Source: an uncultured Muribaculaceae bacterium
Lineage (GTDB): Bacteria; Bacteroidota; Bacteroidia; Bacteroidales; Muribaculaceae
Length of the DNA stretch: 64,000 bases
NCBI GenBank assembly: GCA_905233915.1
Contig: CAJOFM010000004.1
Location: 124,001 to 188,000 of the forward strand
Direction: 5' to 3'
In this document: positions 1-10,688 of the stretch, piece by piece
Layout: each line of letters begins with the position of its first letter
Position numbering within the stretch: the stretch's first letter is position 1
The notes under the pieces: model-generated
The model's input: only the letters and a program-made list of their open reading frames with translations
Told to the model about the DNA's origin: nothing
The model's database searches: none
Translations under genes and position numbers: made by a program

Positions 1-1
1 C

Positions 2-88
2 AAGAACGAGAGAGGCGACGTGAACGGTGATGGCGAAATCAACATTGCCGACATCAACGAGGTCATCAACATCATTCTGAAAAACTAA
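2..88 (+). CDS. C-terminal end of a secreted protein with a dockerin type I-like repeat (5' truncated by window)
   Basis: Open frame to the stop at 86-88 encodes ...GDVNGDGEINIADINEVINIILKN, a dockerin/EF-hand-like Ca-binding motif. Confidence 0.7.
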   Translation, partial: KNERGDVNGDGEINIADINEVINIILKN

Positions 89-120
89 ACCACTTTACAT
101 AAATCTTTATATTTCAAGTG

Positions 121-2523
121 ATGAGAAAAAAACTAGTCTTAGTGTTACTGATGACCCTGGCGGTGATGGGTACCGCCTGGGCCGAGTCGATTAACGAGAG
201 CCAGGCAAACCGCATCGCCGCACAATTCATGGCAGCGCGCTCGATGACGACGGCAAGAATGACCAAGGCCGCTCAAGCGCCCCGCATCGGAGCCCCCGCT
301 GGCAGCGAGAAGGCCGCCTACTATGTGTTCAACGCCGACCGTGGAGGTTATGTCATCGTTGCTGGTGACGACCGCGCCCCCGCAGTGCTGGGCTACAGCG
401 ACAAGGGCTTCTTTGATGCCCACAACGTGCCCGAGGCCATGCAGTCCTTGCTGGATGGCTATGCCGCCCAAATCGAGGCAATAGCACAAGGTGGTGCCAA
501 GCTTGCGCCGCAACTCAAGTCAGGTGCCGCCATCAGGCCGATGATCAAGGCCACGTGGAGCCAAAACAACCCTTACAACATCCTGTTGCCCTATCTGCCA
601 TCGGGCAAGCATGCCCATGCAGGTTGCGTAGCCACGGCAATGGCCCAGGTGATGTACTACTGGCAATGGCCCGCCCGCCCCACTCAGACGATACCGGCCT
701 ACACCAGCACCTACAACATCTCCAGCACCGAAACACTGACATTTGACATGCCCGCATTGCCGGTTATCGACTTTAACTGGGATGCGATGCACGACACCTA
801 CCTAACGACCGACACCGCGAGCGAAGCAGCCCTGGCAGCCGCCACGTTAACCCTGTATTGCGCCCAGGCCATGGAGATGAATTTCAAGCCCAACTCATCG
901 GGAGCCAACACAACCTCTATCTCCTGCAAGGCCGCCACCTACTTTGACTACGATGCCGGAGCCCACATGGTCGCTCGTTCATCTTACACCGCACAGGGTT
1001 GGGCCGACCTCCTCTACAGCGAGTTGTCTGCCGGCCGTCCTGTCATCTTCAGCGGCAGTAAGAAGACTGGTGGCCATGCCTTCATCTGCGACGGCTGTGA
1101 CGGCAATGGCATGTACCACTTCAACTGGGGTTGGAACGGCGACAGCAACGGCTACTTCCTGCTCAGCGTGCTGAATCCCGACGAGCAGGGCACAGGTAGT
1201 GCCAGCGGTGCCTATGGTTACATCTTGGATCAAGGTGCCATCATTGGCTTCCAGCCCAACCAGGGCAGTAGCCACTTCTTTGAGCTCACAGCAGCCAATG
1301 TCACGCTCGACAGCTACATCGGCACGCGTGCGAGCGCCTACGACTCGTTCAAGGTCTATGTCTCGGGTAAGTTCCATAACTATACTTCCGACACGATTGC
1401 CGTGAGCTTCGGCTGGGGTCTCTTTGAAAATGATGTATTAATCGATAGACTCTACAGCGCCAATAATCCCACCCTCAGACCTGGTTATCTCCACACCCAC
1501 ACTAATAGACAGCTGTTGTTTGGCGAGGGTATGACTTCAGGCACCTACCGCATCATCCCCATGTACAGTGAGTATGGCCAGAACAACTGGCGTCCTTGCG
1601 CTGGAGCCGACAAAAACTACATCGAGGTGACCATCAATGGCAATGAGTGTACCTTCACGGGCTATGGCACTGCCGCCGAATGTGACTATGTCATCAACGA
1701 CATCGCCATGACGGGCTACATGCACAACGGCCGTCCCATCAACTTCGACGTCAACATGACCAACAACGGCCAGTCTGACAACAAACTGCTGTACATGTTC
1801 AACAACGGCGCTTTCATTGCCGCTGGCTATGTGGACTTGGGAGCAGGAGAAACTGGTAACGTTCATTACACCTACCTGTTCCAGAATGCAGGAAACTACA
1901 CCCTCACCTGGTCGTGGAACGAGGACGGCAGCGATCCCATTGCCACACGCACCATCACCATCAACCCGATGCCTGCCGCCAACCTGAGCGCTACCTGCAC
2001 GGTGCTTAACGTGCCCAGTGGCACTTATACCATCAACAGCGACAAGTTCAGTGTTGAACTCACCATCACCAACAATGGTCAGACGACCTACGACGAGGAC
2101 ATCTCGGCCAAACTCTACAAGAACATCTATGGTGGGACTGGCTCAAACGTGCAGGGCATCAACAAGCGCTTGACACTTGGCCCGGGTGAGACCACTACGA
2201 TACAATTAGACTTGGACAACGTCATTGATGGCTGGAAGTACTTTGCAGCAATTTACTACTACAGCGAGGGACAACAAGCCTCGTTAGCCCGCACGACCTC
2301 CTATACCATGGTCTTCCCCGAGGAGCCGGAGGTTAAGATGGGTGATGTCAACGGTGACACCTTCGTGAATGTATCCGACGTCACAACCACAATCGCCTAC
2401 ATCTTGGGCAATCCCTACACCGGGGAGTTCAACTTCCAGGCTGCCGACATTGATGAGAGCGGCAACGTCAACGTGGCCGACGTCACTGCCATTATCAAAT
2501 TGATCTTGGAAGCAGGGAATTAA
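121..2523 (+). CDS. C10 family (streptopain/SpeB-like) cysteine peptidase with C-terminal dockerin repeats
   Basis: Signal peptide; Spi-like N-terminal region; HAGCVATAMAQVMYYWQWP active-site motif; GGHAFICDGCDGNGMYHFNWGWNG; C-term GDVNGDTFVNVSDVTTTIAYIL...DIDESGNVNVADVTAIIKLIL. The ATG at 121 is preferred over the GTG at 118. Confidence 0.88.
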   Translation: MRKKLVLVLLMTLAVMGTAWAESINESQANRIAAQFMAARSMTTARMTKAAQAPRIGAPAGSEKAAYYVFNADRGGYVIVAGDDRAPAVLGYSDKGFFDAHNVPEAMQSLLDGYAAQIEAIAQGGAKLAPQLKSGAAIRPMIKATWSQNNPYNILLPYLPSGKHAHAGCVATAMAQVMYYWQWPARPTQTIPAYTSTYNISSTETLTFDMPALPVIDFNWDAMHDTYLTTDTASEAALAAATLTLYCAQAMEMNFKPNSSGANTTSISCKAATYFDYDAGAHMVARSSYTAQGWADLLYSELSAGRPVIFSGSKKTGGHAFICDGCDGNGMYHFNWGWNGDSNGYFLLSVLNPDEQGTGSASGAYGYILDQGAIIGFQPNQGSSHFFELTAANVTLDSYIGTRASAYDSFKVYVSGKFHNYTSDTIAVSFGWGLFENDVLIDRLYSANNPTLRPGYLHTHTNRQLLFGEGMTSGTYRIIPMYSEYGQNNWRPCAGADKNYIEVTINGNECTFTGYGTAAECDYVINDIAMTGYMHNGRPINFDVNMTNNGQSDNKLLYMFNNGAFIAAGYVDLGAGETGNVHYTYLFQNAGNYTLTWSWNEDGSDPIATRTITINPMPAANLSATCTVLNVPSGTYTINSDKFSVELTITNNGQTTYDEDISAKLYKNIYGGTGSNVQGINKRLTLGPGETTTIQLDLDNVIDGWKYFAAIYYYSEGQQASLARTTSYTMVFPEEPEVKMGDVNGDTFVNVSDVTTTIAYILGNPYTGEFNFQAADIDESGNVNVADVTAIIKLILEAGN

Positions 2524-2547
2524 CCTGGCTGAGAAGAATAGATTGAT

Positions 2548-3981
2548 TTAATCATTGGGCTTCTTGCCCAAGGGAATGGAAACACCAGCGAGCGCATTGC
2601 AGCTCCTGGTGTTTTTTCCTGTATAGATATAGTCCGTGCCCAGGAACACGGGACCCACTTTCAGCGCCACGCCAGCCGACTTGCCACCACAGGACAAGGG
2701 GGAATAGCTCACGGCCAGTTCAACAAATTCACTGGGACGCAAGTTGGCCGAGAAAGTAACCTCGTCCTGAGAAAGAAGACCCGCATTGTGGTGGGAATAA
2801 AGGGCACCCAGCGTCACTTTGTCATTCAAGGCGTAATCGGCTCCCAGTGTCATGGTCGAGGACAGGCTGGTCGTCCTTGATTTTGCGCCCTGCTCGTCAA
2901 TCTCAAGCCTCAGGATGTCGATGTTGACGGGAGAACTGGTACTGATCACGTCGGCAAAACGGGCAAGGTCGCCCAGCGCCTCGCTGTTAAACTTCAGGTC
3001 TTGGGTGTTGGAATGGGCCACCTGGGTGCAACCCTTAGACCAGCGGATGAAACCCAAGTCAACCAGCGAAGCCGACAGGGTCACTTGCCGGGTCGCCCGC
3101 CACGAGATACCGAAATCGACAGCAGCACCAACGCCCGCAACCCCCGTGTGGCTGGCCTTGAACTTGACCTCATCGATATAGGCCTTGTCGTTGGTAAGCA
3201 AATCCAGGCCCTCGAAGGAAGTCTCTAGGTCGGCATCAATGTCAATCGACGCGGTACCGTCGGCCTCCAACAACTCGGCGGGGTTACCATAAGTCCAGTT
3301 ATACTCGGGTGACAGGCCCTGGAGATTAGTCTTGACAACAGCATCCTTAACAACCAGATGCATATTTCCATGGCCCAACAAACCCTTGACACGGCCACCC
3401 ACGCTGAATCGGTCATTCAGCTGACGGGTGTAACCAAAACCCAACTCGGTATAGGCGGTAAGATTGACCTCCTCGTTGCCAATGCTGCGGACGAAATCGG
3501 AATAATCGATGCTGTTCATGCCACGCATGTCACGCATGAACGAGAACAGGGCCTTAGGCGCCTTGAAATTGCCATTCACCTTGACCCCAACGTTGACCGA
3601 CATGAAACTTTGGCCATGCCACCATCCTGCAGCAATGATGTCGGTTCCAGCGGTAGCCAGCGCATGGTTCTTGTCCTTGAGACGGCCCATGAAACTGTCC
3701 GAGACAAAATAGTCGGCATCCTCTTCATTGCTCAGGACATCTATCACATCGCCCAAACCCAGCGCATTGGAATAGAACGAGGCACCGGTATTGCTCACGG
3801 CGGGCAGATTCACATAGCCGCGTGAAGGTGCCAGGGCGGGATTGAGCTGCAGGCGGTAATGCACCCCTTCCATGAAATAGGTCGTGCGCAACAATTGGCA
3901 ATGGCCCGCAAGGGCAATAACAGCACAGGCAAGCAGCATTACCTGACGCATATACTCGAGTGATAGGTATTTGTTCTTCAT
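2548..3981 (-). CDS. DUF5723-like outer-membrane beta-barrel/secreted protein
   Basis: 477 aa, signal peptide, NPALAPSRGYVNLPAVS..., repetitive beta-strand C-term ending VGPVFLGTDYIYTGKNTRSCNALAGVSIPLGKK. Confidence 0.65.
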   Translation of the reverse strand: MKNKYLSLEYMRQVMLLACAVIALAGHCQLLRTTYFMEGVHYRLQLNPALAPSRGYVNLPAVSNTGASFYSNALGLGDVIDVLSNEEDADYFVSDSFMGRLKDKNHALATAGTDIIAAGWWHGQSFMSVNVGVKVNGNFKAPKALFSFMRDMRGMNSIDYSDFVRSIGNEEVNLTAYTELGFGYTRQLNDRFSVGGRVKGLLGHGNMHLVVKDAVVKTNLQGLSPEYNWTYGNPAELLEADGTASIDIDADLETSFEGLDLLTNDKAYIDEVKFKASHTGVAGVGAAVDFGISWRATRQVTLSASLVDLGFIRWSKGCTQVAHSNTQDLKFNSEALGDLARFADVISTSSPVNIDILRLEIDEQGAKSRTTSLSSTMTLGADYALNDKVTLGALYSHHNAGLLSQDEVTFSANLRPSEFVELAVSYSPLSCGGKSAGVALKVGPVFLGTDYIYTGKNTRSCNALAGVSIPLGKKPND

Positions 3982-4125
3982 TGAGAGCCGTTTTTGAAGG
4001 TTTGGACTTTTGTGCCTGCAAAGGTAATATTTATTTCTATTTCTGAAAAACAGCCCTTAATTATCCCGCAAAAACATTCAAAAAGTATTACCGGTAACGG
4101 TAGTTGGCCCCATCTGGATGAAACG

Positions 4126-4181
4126 AAAAAAACATCGCCTGCAAGAGCCTTTACGGGTCTGCAAGCGATGTGAAGTTTTTT
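4126..4181 (-). terminator. Putative bidirectional intrinsic terminator
   Basis: ACATCGC (4132-4138) pairs with GCGATGT (4165-4171), flanked by A-run and T-run; lies 3' of the 4213-4779 gene. Confidence 0.6.
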
Positions 4182-4212
4182 AAGGGATTACAGTTTGATA
4201 CCGTCCAGCTGC

Positions 4213-4779
4213 TTATTTCAACTGGGCGCCATCGTGGAAGGCCGTGCCCACTGTCGTGCCGAGCTGGACATACTTGTAACGGGTGGGGTCATAGGTGATG
4301 ATGTGCATCTTCTCAATGTCGGGATTGCCCTCGTCATCAAGGTATTTCTCATCACACAGCACGTTAACCACCTCAGCCACCAAATAATAGCCCGTACTGC
4401 GGTCCTCATCGATTTTCTGTTTCACACGGCACTCCATCGTCATGGGGAAGTCGGTGAACAACGGTGCATTCACGTTGGGGGCTTTTTCAATCGTCCAACC
4501 GGTCTTGGCCATCTTGTCAGGGTCCTTCTTGGCGCTGACGATGCCCACGAAGTCCGATGCCACCATCGTCTCGACCGTTGCAAATGCGACCGTAAAGGTG
4601 TCATTCACGGCGAGATTGTCGGTTGTAGCATGCGACGAGAGCGAAATGATGATTTCCTTCATGTCCCACGTGCCACCCCATGCGGCGTTCATGGCGTTGG
4701 GGCGACCCTCACTGTCATAGGTGCCGATGATGAGCACCGGTTGTGGAAGCATCCACGGTTTTGATCCAAAGCTTTTCAT
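4213..4779 (-). CDS. Flavin reductase family protein (FMN-binding)
   Basis: PQPVLIIGTYDSEGRPNAMNAAWGGTWD...SHATTDNL; close paralog of the gene at 32337. Confidence 0.85.
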   Translation of the reverse strand: MKSFGSKPWMLPQPVLIIGTYDSEGRPNAMNAAWGGTWDMKEIIISLSSHATTDNLAVNDTFTVAFATVETMVASDFVGIVSAKKDPDKMAKTGWTIEKAPNVNAPLFTDFPMTMECRVKQKIDEDRSTGYYLVAEVVNVLCDEKYLDDEGNPDIEKMHIITYDPTRYKYVQLGTTVGTAFHDGAQLK

Positions 4780-4877
4780 ATTGTTGTTATTAAAAGATTA
4801 ATTTGTCCTTACAAAGGTAGTCATAATTTCTGGAATTCACTACCTTTGCAAGAAAAAAGCTATCAAAACAAATAGTA

Positions 4878-5444
4878 ATGACCATTCAGGAGTTTAGAGA
4901 CTATATGGCATCAGGGAAGCCGATTGGCGGCGGCTCGCCCGTACACATGATGTTCCATCAATTGTCGCAGGAGGCCTTGCGCATCACCGCCGAAATCAAC
5001 GGCAGCTACCACACCCCCGAGCAGCTGCACGACTTGCTGGAACAACTGTGGGGGCGTGAAGTGCCACACTCGGTGGGCCTGTTTCCGCCGTTCCATACCG
5101 ACTGCGGCAAGAACACAGTCGTGGGTGAGCGCGTTTTCATCAACATGGGCTGCAAGTTCCAGGACCAGGGCGGCATCACCATCGACGAGGGCGCCCTCAT
5201 CGGCCACAACGTGGTGCTGGCCACCCTCAACCACCTGGTGGATCCCGAACAACGGGCAGGTATGACCCATGCGCCCATCCACATCGGCAAGAACGTGTGG
5301 ATTGGAGCCAACGCTACGGTGCTGGCCGGAGTGACCATCGGTGACGGGGCCATCGTGGCCGCCGGAGCTGTGGTGACCAAAGATGTCGCTCCTCGCACCA
5401 TCGTGGGCGGTGTCCCCGCCAAGTTTATCAAGGCTATTGACTAA
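4878..5444 (+). CDS. Sugar O-acetyltransferase (maltose/galactoside acetyltransferase family, LbH fold)
   Basis: Hexapeptide repeats [52 protein letters not shown]. Confidence 0.88.
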   Translation: MTIQEFRDYMASGKPIGGGSPVHMMFHQLSQEALRITAEINGSYHTPEQLHDLLEQLWGREVPHSVGLFPPFHTDCGKNTVVGERVFINMGCKFQDQGGITIDEGALIGHNVVLATLNHLVDPEQRAGMTHAPIHIGKNVWIGANATVLAGVTIGDGAIVAAGAVVTKDVAPRTIVGGVPAKFIKAID

Positions 5445-5484
5445 GCAATTAATAATCAGTATTATAACAACAATAAGATAACAG

Positions 5485-6408
5485 ATGTTTTTCGTAATCA
5501 TAACACTGGCCATGGGCCTGTTGATGCCCTTGCAGACGGCCGCCAACTCGCGGTTGCGCGGGGTCGTGGGGCCTGCCTATGTCTCCACCCTGGTTTCCTT
5601 CTCGGTTTCCACACTTGCCCTGCTGCTGGTTTCACTGCTGGCAGGGATTCCTATCCTGCCCACCAACCAGATGCTGGCAGCAACACCCTGGTGGAGCTGG
5701 TTTGTAGGTCTTGTCGCAGTGGTGACCATCACCATAGCCATCCATTTGTTCAAGGAAATCGGCCAGTTACAGGCCATGATTATCCCCATGTTCAGCCAAC
5801 TGATATTCAGCCTCCTGATAGACAACTATGGGTGGTTCGGCTCGCGTGTCATCCCGCTGAACGGGCAACGCATCATCGGTTCGCTGCTGCTCATCGTGGG
5901 CGTGACACTCGTGGTTGTGCTACCCCGCTTGGGCACCAGGCAACAGTCGGCAAGCAAGGGGTCCCGTCAGGTCTTTTGGCAACTGCTGGCAGTTTTGTCG
6001 GGTTGCTTGTCGGCTAGCATCACCGGAGCCTACGCGCAATTGGCCGGAGCTGTCGGCAACCCCGTACAGGCAACCACGGTAGCCTTCTTTGTCGCCACAA
6101 TGGTGCTGCTGTTGTTCTGCATCGGCAACGGCAGTGTGCGACTGGTAGGTAAAGCCTTCAGCCGTGACTACCCGTGGTGGATGTGGATTGGCGGCCTGTG
6201 TGGTGCAACCATCGTGTTTGGCAATGCCTGGCTCGTGCCCCATGTGGGTGTCGGAGTGTTTGCCATGGCGTTGCTTGTGGGACAGCTGGCACTGAGCATG
6301 CTCATGGAACACCGCGGCTGGCTCGGAGCCCCGCGCAAACACATCTCGTGGGTGCAAATCGTCGGCATCCTGCTCATGCTCGGTGGCGTTGCCTTGATAA
6401 GATTATAA
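5485..6408 (+). CDS. DMT-type transporter (DUF606/YdcZ-like)
   Basis: Highly hydrophobic, duplicated 5-TM halves; MGLLMPLQTAANSRLRGVVGPAYVSTLVSF. Confidence 0.75.
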   Translation: MFFVIITLAMGLLMPLQTAANSRLRGVVGPAYVSTLVSFSVSTLALLLVSLLAGIPILPTNQMLAATPWWSWFVGLVAVVTITIAIHLFKEIGQLQAMIIPMFSQLIFSLLIDNYGWFGSRVIPLNGQRIIGSLLLIVGVTLVVVLPRLGTRQQSASKGSRQVFWQLLAVLSGCLSASITGAYAQLAGAVGNPVQATTVAFFVATMVLLLFCIGNGSVRLVGKAFSRDYPWWMWIGGLCGATIVFGNAWLVPHVGVGVFAMALLVGQLALSMLMEHRGWLGAPRKHISWVQIVGILLMLGGVALIRL

Positions 6409-6430
6409 TCAACTGATAAAAGATATTGTT

Positions 6431-7378
6431 ATGAAAACCGCAATTAAGTATTTCTTCGTTTGGATAGGATGGATGTTTTTGGGAGCATTGCTCATGTTGT
6501 TCCCTGCCATGATTCTCGGATTCGCCATCAATGGTGGCCACATTGGAGAACTATTTGACAATCCCTGGACTTTCTCCCTCATCATGGTTGGTTCGCAGGT
6601 GCTGCCCATCTACGTATTTTGGCGTTCGAAATATGCCAACTTCAGCATCCATAAGAGCCTGAACAATGTGAAACTCTATTTATGGATGGCCCTAGCCGCC
6701 ATAGGCGTAATCTTTTTTAACGGCATCATGGAGTCCTACCTGCCTTTTGCCGAAATGGAAATGGAAGATTTGGAATTCCTGGATGTCATGATGAAGAATC
6801 CCATCGGTATCGTCTCGGCATGCATTCTAGCACCGCTGGCCGAGGAGGCCGTTTTCAGAGGCGCCATTGAACGCAGCCTGCTGGATAGAGGTTGGAAACC
6901 GTGGCTGGCCATCCTTGTCTCGACCCTCTTCTTCTCGGTGGCACACTTCAATTTAACGCAAGGCACTGCGACCATTATTGCCGGTGCCCTCCTCGGTTGG
7001 GTGTATTACCGCACCCGCAACCTGTGGCCCTGCGTTTTCGTTCATGCGGTGAACAACACGATAGCCACTGTGGCCAATTTCATACCCGAGGAAAGCGTTA
7101 TGGAATCGTCACTGCCCGTTGACCTTGCCTGGACGGCAGGTGCCATCGCATTGTTCTGCTTTGCCATCTACCGTTTCAACAGGCAGACCGAACCCCACCT
7201 TCAGCAAGTACTCGCCGAGCAGCAACTTCTTGCTGAGCAACAGGCCGAGGCCGAGCAACAGGCGTTTTATGAGTTGAATCGCATTTCGGAGCCCCACCCC
7301 GTTCCGCCACCCTTTCCCCAGTCTCAACAACACGACGATAACCTTCTAGCCGAGATGGAGCGAAACGATGTTGAATAG
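6431..7378 (+). CDS. CPBP family intramembrane glutamic endopeptidase
   Basis: APLAEEAVFRGAIERSLL, FFSVAHFNLTQG, FVHAVNNTIA motifs. Confidence 0.85.
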   Translation: MKTAIKYFFVWIGWMFLGALLMLFPAMILGFAINGGHIGELFDNPWTFSLIMVGSQVLPIYVFWRSKYANFSIHKSLNNVKLYLWMALAAIGVIFFNGIMESYLPFAEMEMEDLEFLDVMMKNPIGIVSACILAPLAEEAVFRGAIERSLLDRGWKPWLAILVSTLFFSVAHFNLTQGTATIIAGALLGWVYYRTRNLWPCVFVHAVNNTIATVANFIPEESVMESSLPVDLAWTAGAIALFCFAIYRFNRQTEPHLQQVLAEQQLLAEQQAEAEQQAFYELNRISEPHPVPPPFPQSQQHDDNLLAEMERNDVE

Positions 7379-7491
7379 CCGATGCCTTGAGCTTTTGTTA
7401 AAAATCACTTCTTGTCTCCTTGAGTGATTAGCGCTCGGGAGATTATACCTCAAATATTTATTGACATATTCGTTTTATTTTGCCGCTGTAC

Positions 7492-7523
7492 TTTGAAGGA
7501 TAGCAGAAATCGTTATATCTTTG
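7492..7523 (+). promoter_or_regulatory. Bacteroidetes-type promoter for the 7545 permease gene
   Basis: TTTG (7492-7495) - 20 nt - TATCTTTG (7516-7523). Confidence 0.65.
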
Positions 7524-7544
7524 TGACAAAAATCTACTATCCAT

Positions 7545-8762
7545 ATGAGTAATGCCTTAGAAACCTCTACTACTCTATCTCCCGCGAGGAAAACTATCGT
7601 GGGCATTCAATTTCTCTTCGTCGCTTTTGGTGCTACTGTCCTGGTCCCGCTACTCGTCGGGCTTGATCCCGCCACCGCCCTGTTCACTGCGGGTCTTGGC
7701 ACCTTCATCTTCCATCTCATCACCAAGGGCAAGGTACCCATTTTCTTAGGTTCCAGTTTCGCCTTTATCGCGCCCATCATCTCGGCGTCCCAGCAGTGGG
7801 GCTTGCCCGGCACGTTGGCCGGTATGGCCGGTGTGGCGCTGGTATATTTCATCATGTCGGTCCTCATCAAGTGGCAGGGGAAACGTTTTCTTGACCGCTT
7901 GTTCCCGCCCGTAGTCATCGGGCCCGTCATTATCATCATCGGCTTGTCGTTGTCGCCCTCGGCTGTTGATATGGCCAAGGAAAACTGGCTGCTGGCCGGC
8001 ATCTCGCTCTTAACAGCCATCCTCGTGCTCGTGTTGGGCCGTGGACTCATCAAACTGGTGCCCGTGGTGTGTGGCATCGTCGTGGGCTACATCGTGTCGG
8101 TGTGTATGGGGCTGGTCGATTTCTCGGCTGTCAGCAGCGCGCCATGGTTTGCCCTGCCGTCAAGCATCACTCATTTCCGCCTGCCTCAGTTCGCTTGGGA
8201 ACCGTTCCTATTTATGATACCGGTCGCCATTGCGCCCGTTATTGAACACATCGGCGACGTGTATGTCGTGAGTGCCGTGGCTGGCAAGGACTTTGTCAAG
8301 AATCCAGGCCTGCACCGCACCATGCTGGGCGACGGTCTTGCCTGCCTGGTGGCCTCCTTCTTTGGCGGCCCTCCCGTGACCACCTATAGCGAGGTGACCG
8401 GCGCCATGCAGATCACCCGCATCACCAGCCCCGCAGTCATCCGTATTGCCGCCGGGACGGCTATCGTCTTCTCGGTCATCGGCAAGTTGAGTGCCCTGCT
8501 GCAGAGCATTCCCGCGGCCGTGCTGGGTGGCATCATGCTCATGCTGTTCGGCTCCATCGCTGCAGTGGGCATCCAGAACCTGGTGAACAACAAGGTGGAC
8601 CTGAACCAGACGCGCAATGTCATCATCGTGAGCGTGGTGTTGACACTGGGCATCGGCGGCGCCATCATCCCGATGGGCTCGTTCTCGTTGAGCGGCATCG
8701 GCCTGTCGGCCCTGGCTGGCGTCATCCTCAACCTGGTCATTCCTAAAGCCAAAGAATCATGA
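7545..8762 (+). CDS. uraA: Uracil-xanthine (NCS2) permease
   Basis: QFLFVAFGATVLVPLLVGLDPATALFTAGLGTFIFHLIT; HIGDVYVVSAVAGKDF; GGPPVTTYSEVTGAMQITRI. Confidence 0.88.
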   Translation: MSNALETSTTLSPARKTIVGIQFLFVAFGATVLVPLLVGLDPATALFTAGLGTFIFHLITKGKVPIFLGSSFAFIAPIISASQQWGLPGTLAGMAGVALVYFIMSVLIKWQGKRFLDRLFPPVVIGPVIIIIGLSLSPSAVDMAKENWLLAGISLLTAILVLVLGRGLIKLVPVVCGIVVGYIVSVCMGLVDFSAVSSAPWFALPSSITHFRLPQFAWEPFLFMIPVAIAPVIEHIGDVYVVSAVAGKDFVKNPGLHRTMLGDGLACLVASFFGGPPVTTYSEVTGAMQITRITSPAVIRIAAGTAIVFSVIGKLSALLQSIPAAVLGGIMLMLFGSIAAVGIQNLVNNKVDLNQTRNVIIVSVVLTLGIGGAIIPMGSFSLSGIGLSALAGVILNLVIPKAKES

Positions 8763-9631
8763 AACGCTACTTTACATATTTTGCCCTTGTGACGATGCTG
8801 TTGTCGCTGTGCGCCTTGCCTTGCCAGGCGGGCCGCTATGTGGAGGACTCGCTCAAGGTGGACGGCCACATGCGGCAGTTTGTGATGTACCTGCCCGACG
8901 GCCTGCAGCCCAATGCGCCGCTGGTGGTGGTCCTGCACGGCTACGGCGCGGGCATCTGGCGCGAGAACGTCATGATAGGGTCTGCCGACCGTCATGGCTT
9001 TGCCGTGTGCATCCCCCAGGGCCTGAAAGACCCCGAGGGAGAACCCAGCTGGAACGTGGGTTATCCCTTCCAGAAAGGGTGGAAAGTCGATGACGTGAAG
9101 ACCTTGTGCACCATCGCGCGTGAAGTGCAGAAACGCTACCATTTGAGCCGCTTGAACGCCTTCTTGACGGGTATGTCCAACGGCGGCGAGATGTGCTACC
9201 TGATGGCCTACAGCAACCAATACACCTTCAGGGCCGTAGCTCCCATTGCGGGCTTGACGATGGCATGGATTTATCAAGAGATGGAGGCTACACGTCCCAT
9301 CCCGCTGATGGAAATCCACGGCACCGAGGACCGCGTGTCGGAATGGACAGGCGACATGGAGAACAAGAGCGGCTGGGGTGCCTATCTGCCCGTACCGTTG
9401 GCCATCGGCTATTGGGTGGCCAAAAACCGCTGCACCCGCCAAGAGGTGGATACTGTTGCGAGCCTCAAGGGCGACGAGGGCCACCCCGTCATCAGGCATC
9501 GCTATTCCAGTCCCACCACCCACTGCGACGTGTGGCTCTATGAAGTCGTGGGCGGTGTCCACAGCTGGCATAAAGACGACATCGATACAGGCGAGGAGGT
9601 TTGGAAATTCTTCTCCCGTTACGTGCAATAA
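8759..9631 (+). CDS. PHB depolymerase/LpqC-family secreted esterase
   Basis: MRQFVMYLPDGLQPNAPLVVVLHGYGAG; GMSNGGEMCYLMA nucleophile elbow; ATG overlaps the permease stop. Confidence 0.75.
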   Translation: MKRYFTYFALVTMLLSLCALPCQAGRYVEDSLKVDGHMRQFVMYLPDGLQPNAPLVVVLHGYGAGIWRENVMIGSADRHGFAVCIPQGLKDPEGEPSWNVGYPFQKGWKVDDVKTLCTIAREVQKRYHLSRLNAFLTGMSNGGEMCYLMAYSNQYTFRAVAPIAGLTMAWIYQEMEATRPIPLMEIHGTEDRVSEWTGDMENKSGWGAYLPVPLAIGYWVAKNRCTRQEVDTVASLKGDEGHPVIRHRYSSPTTHCDVWLYEVVGGVHSWHKDDIDTGEEVWKFFSRYVQ

Positions 9632-9668
9632 TAAATCGATCATTATTAACTTATTAATTTGAACTGTT

Positions 9669-10661
9669 ATGAAGAAATACACCCATGCATGGTTGGCCAT
9701 GATGGCCATGAAGCGCCTTGATAAGGCCGAGATTCCTGAGTTAGAAGGTACAGGCACAGCGGCCAAGCCATTAGCAAAATATGCCGGCACGTTGGTACGC
9801 TGGTTCAAGAATTACCGTGATTTCGTTGTACAGGGCGCCTGGTATCCCGATGAGGTGTTCTGCGACCAGGGAATGAGCCACGGCTTGAAACATACCCCGT
9901 TTGAGTTGGGCGAGAAACCCAAGTTCATGAAACTGCCCGACACCATGCAGATCTACAAGCTGATGAGGGCCGAGTCGCCCATCTATAAGAAAAAACAGGC
10001 GTTCACCGTGGTCAAGGGCAACCTGAATGCCCGTTGCGACGCCATGGCCCATACCATCGTCGATAATTTCAAGATCCAGTACCGCGAGGAGAAGGGCAAT
10101 CCCATCATCCCGTCATCGACCCACATGGCCATGCGCTTTTACATCATGAGTCATTATCTGGCCGACGGCCACATGCCGCTGCACTGCGACGCCCGCGCCC
10201 TGGGCGACATCCATGCCTCAATCGAGAAGAGCTGGGAGGACCAGGTCAAGAAATCCTACCGCATCGACGACAAGAACAACCGCTTCTATTACGATCCCGA
10301 CGGTTTCCCGCTGGCAACCGACAAGATGACCGACCTCATCAAGGCCGTTGAGGATGACCTCGTTTCACGCCCGTTCGTTTACAGTTGGGGCGCCAACGGC
10401 TACAGCACGCGCGAGTACATCGAGTCGGTAGCCCAATACTCCTATATGCTCGCCCATGAGATGGTGCCCGAGGACATCGGCGACATCTCCTGGTCCAAGT
10501 ACAAGGAGACTGAGGTCTATCAGCGCTTTGACGAATACAGCGCCAAGTTGCTTGCCGACGCCGTCGATTCTATCGCCCGCGCCTGGCTCCACGTGTGGAT
10601 CCGCTACCGCGAATGGGGTCCCGACAAGCCCAAGAACAACCCCGACAACTACAGCAAGTAA
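9669..10661 (+). CDS. Zinc-dependent phospholipase C/S1-P1-like alpha-helical protein (putative)
   Basis: MKKYTHAWLAMMAMKRL; SSTHMAMRFYIMSHYLADGHMPLHCDAR His-rich metal-binding-like motif. Confidence 0.5.
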   Translation: MKKYTHAWLAMMAMKRLDKAEIPELEGTGTAAKPLAKYAGTLVRWFKNYRDFVVQGAWYPDEVFCDQGMSHGLKHTPFELGEKPKFMKLPDTMQIYKLMRAESPIYKKKQAFTVVKGNLNARCDAMAHTIVDNFKIQYREEKGNPIIPSSTHMAMRFYIMSHYLADGHMPLHCDARALGDIHASIEKSWEDQVKKSYRIDDKNNRFYYDPDGFPLATDKMTDLIKAVEDDLVSRPFVYSWGANGYSTREYIESVAQYSYMLAHEMVPEDIGDISWSKYKETEVYQRFDEYSAKLLADAVDSIARAWLHVWIRYREWGPDKPKNNPDNYSK

Positions 10662-10688
10662 GTTCGGGATTAAACTCCATTTTTGACG

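Noticed and set aside
8384-9808. 474-aa minus-strand ORF
   Set aside because: Overlaps the permease end and the PHB depolymerase-like gene, which have clear motifs; antisense artefact.
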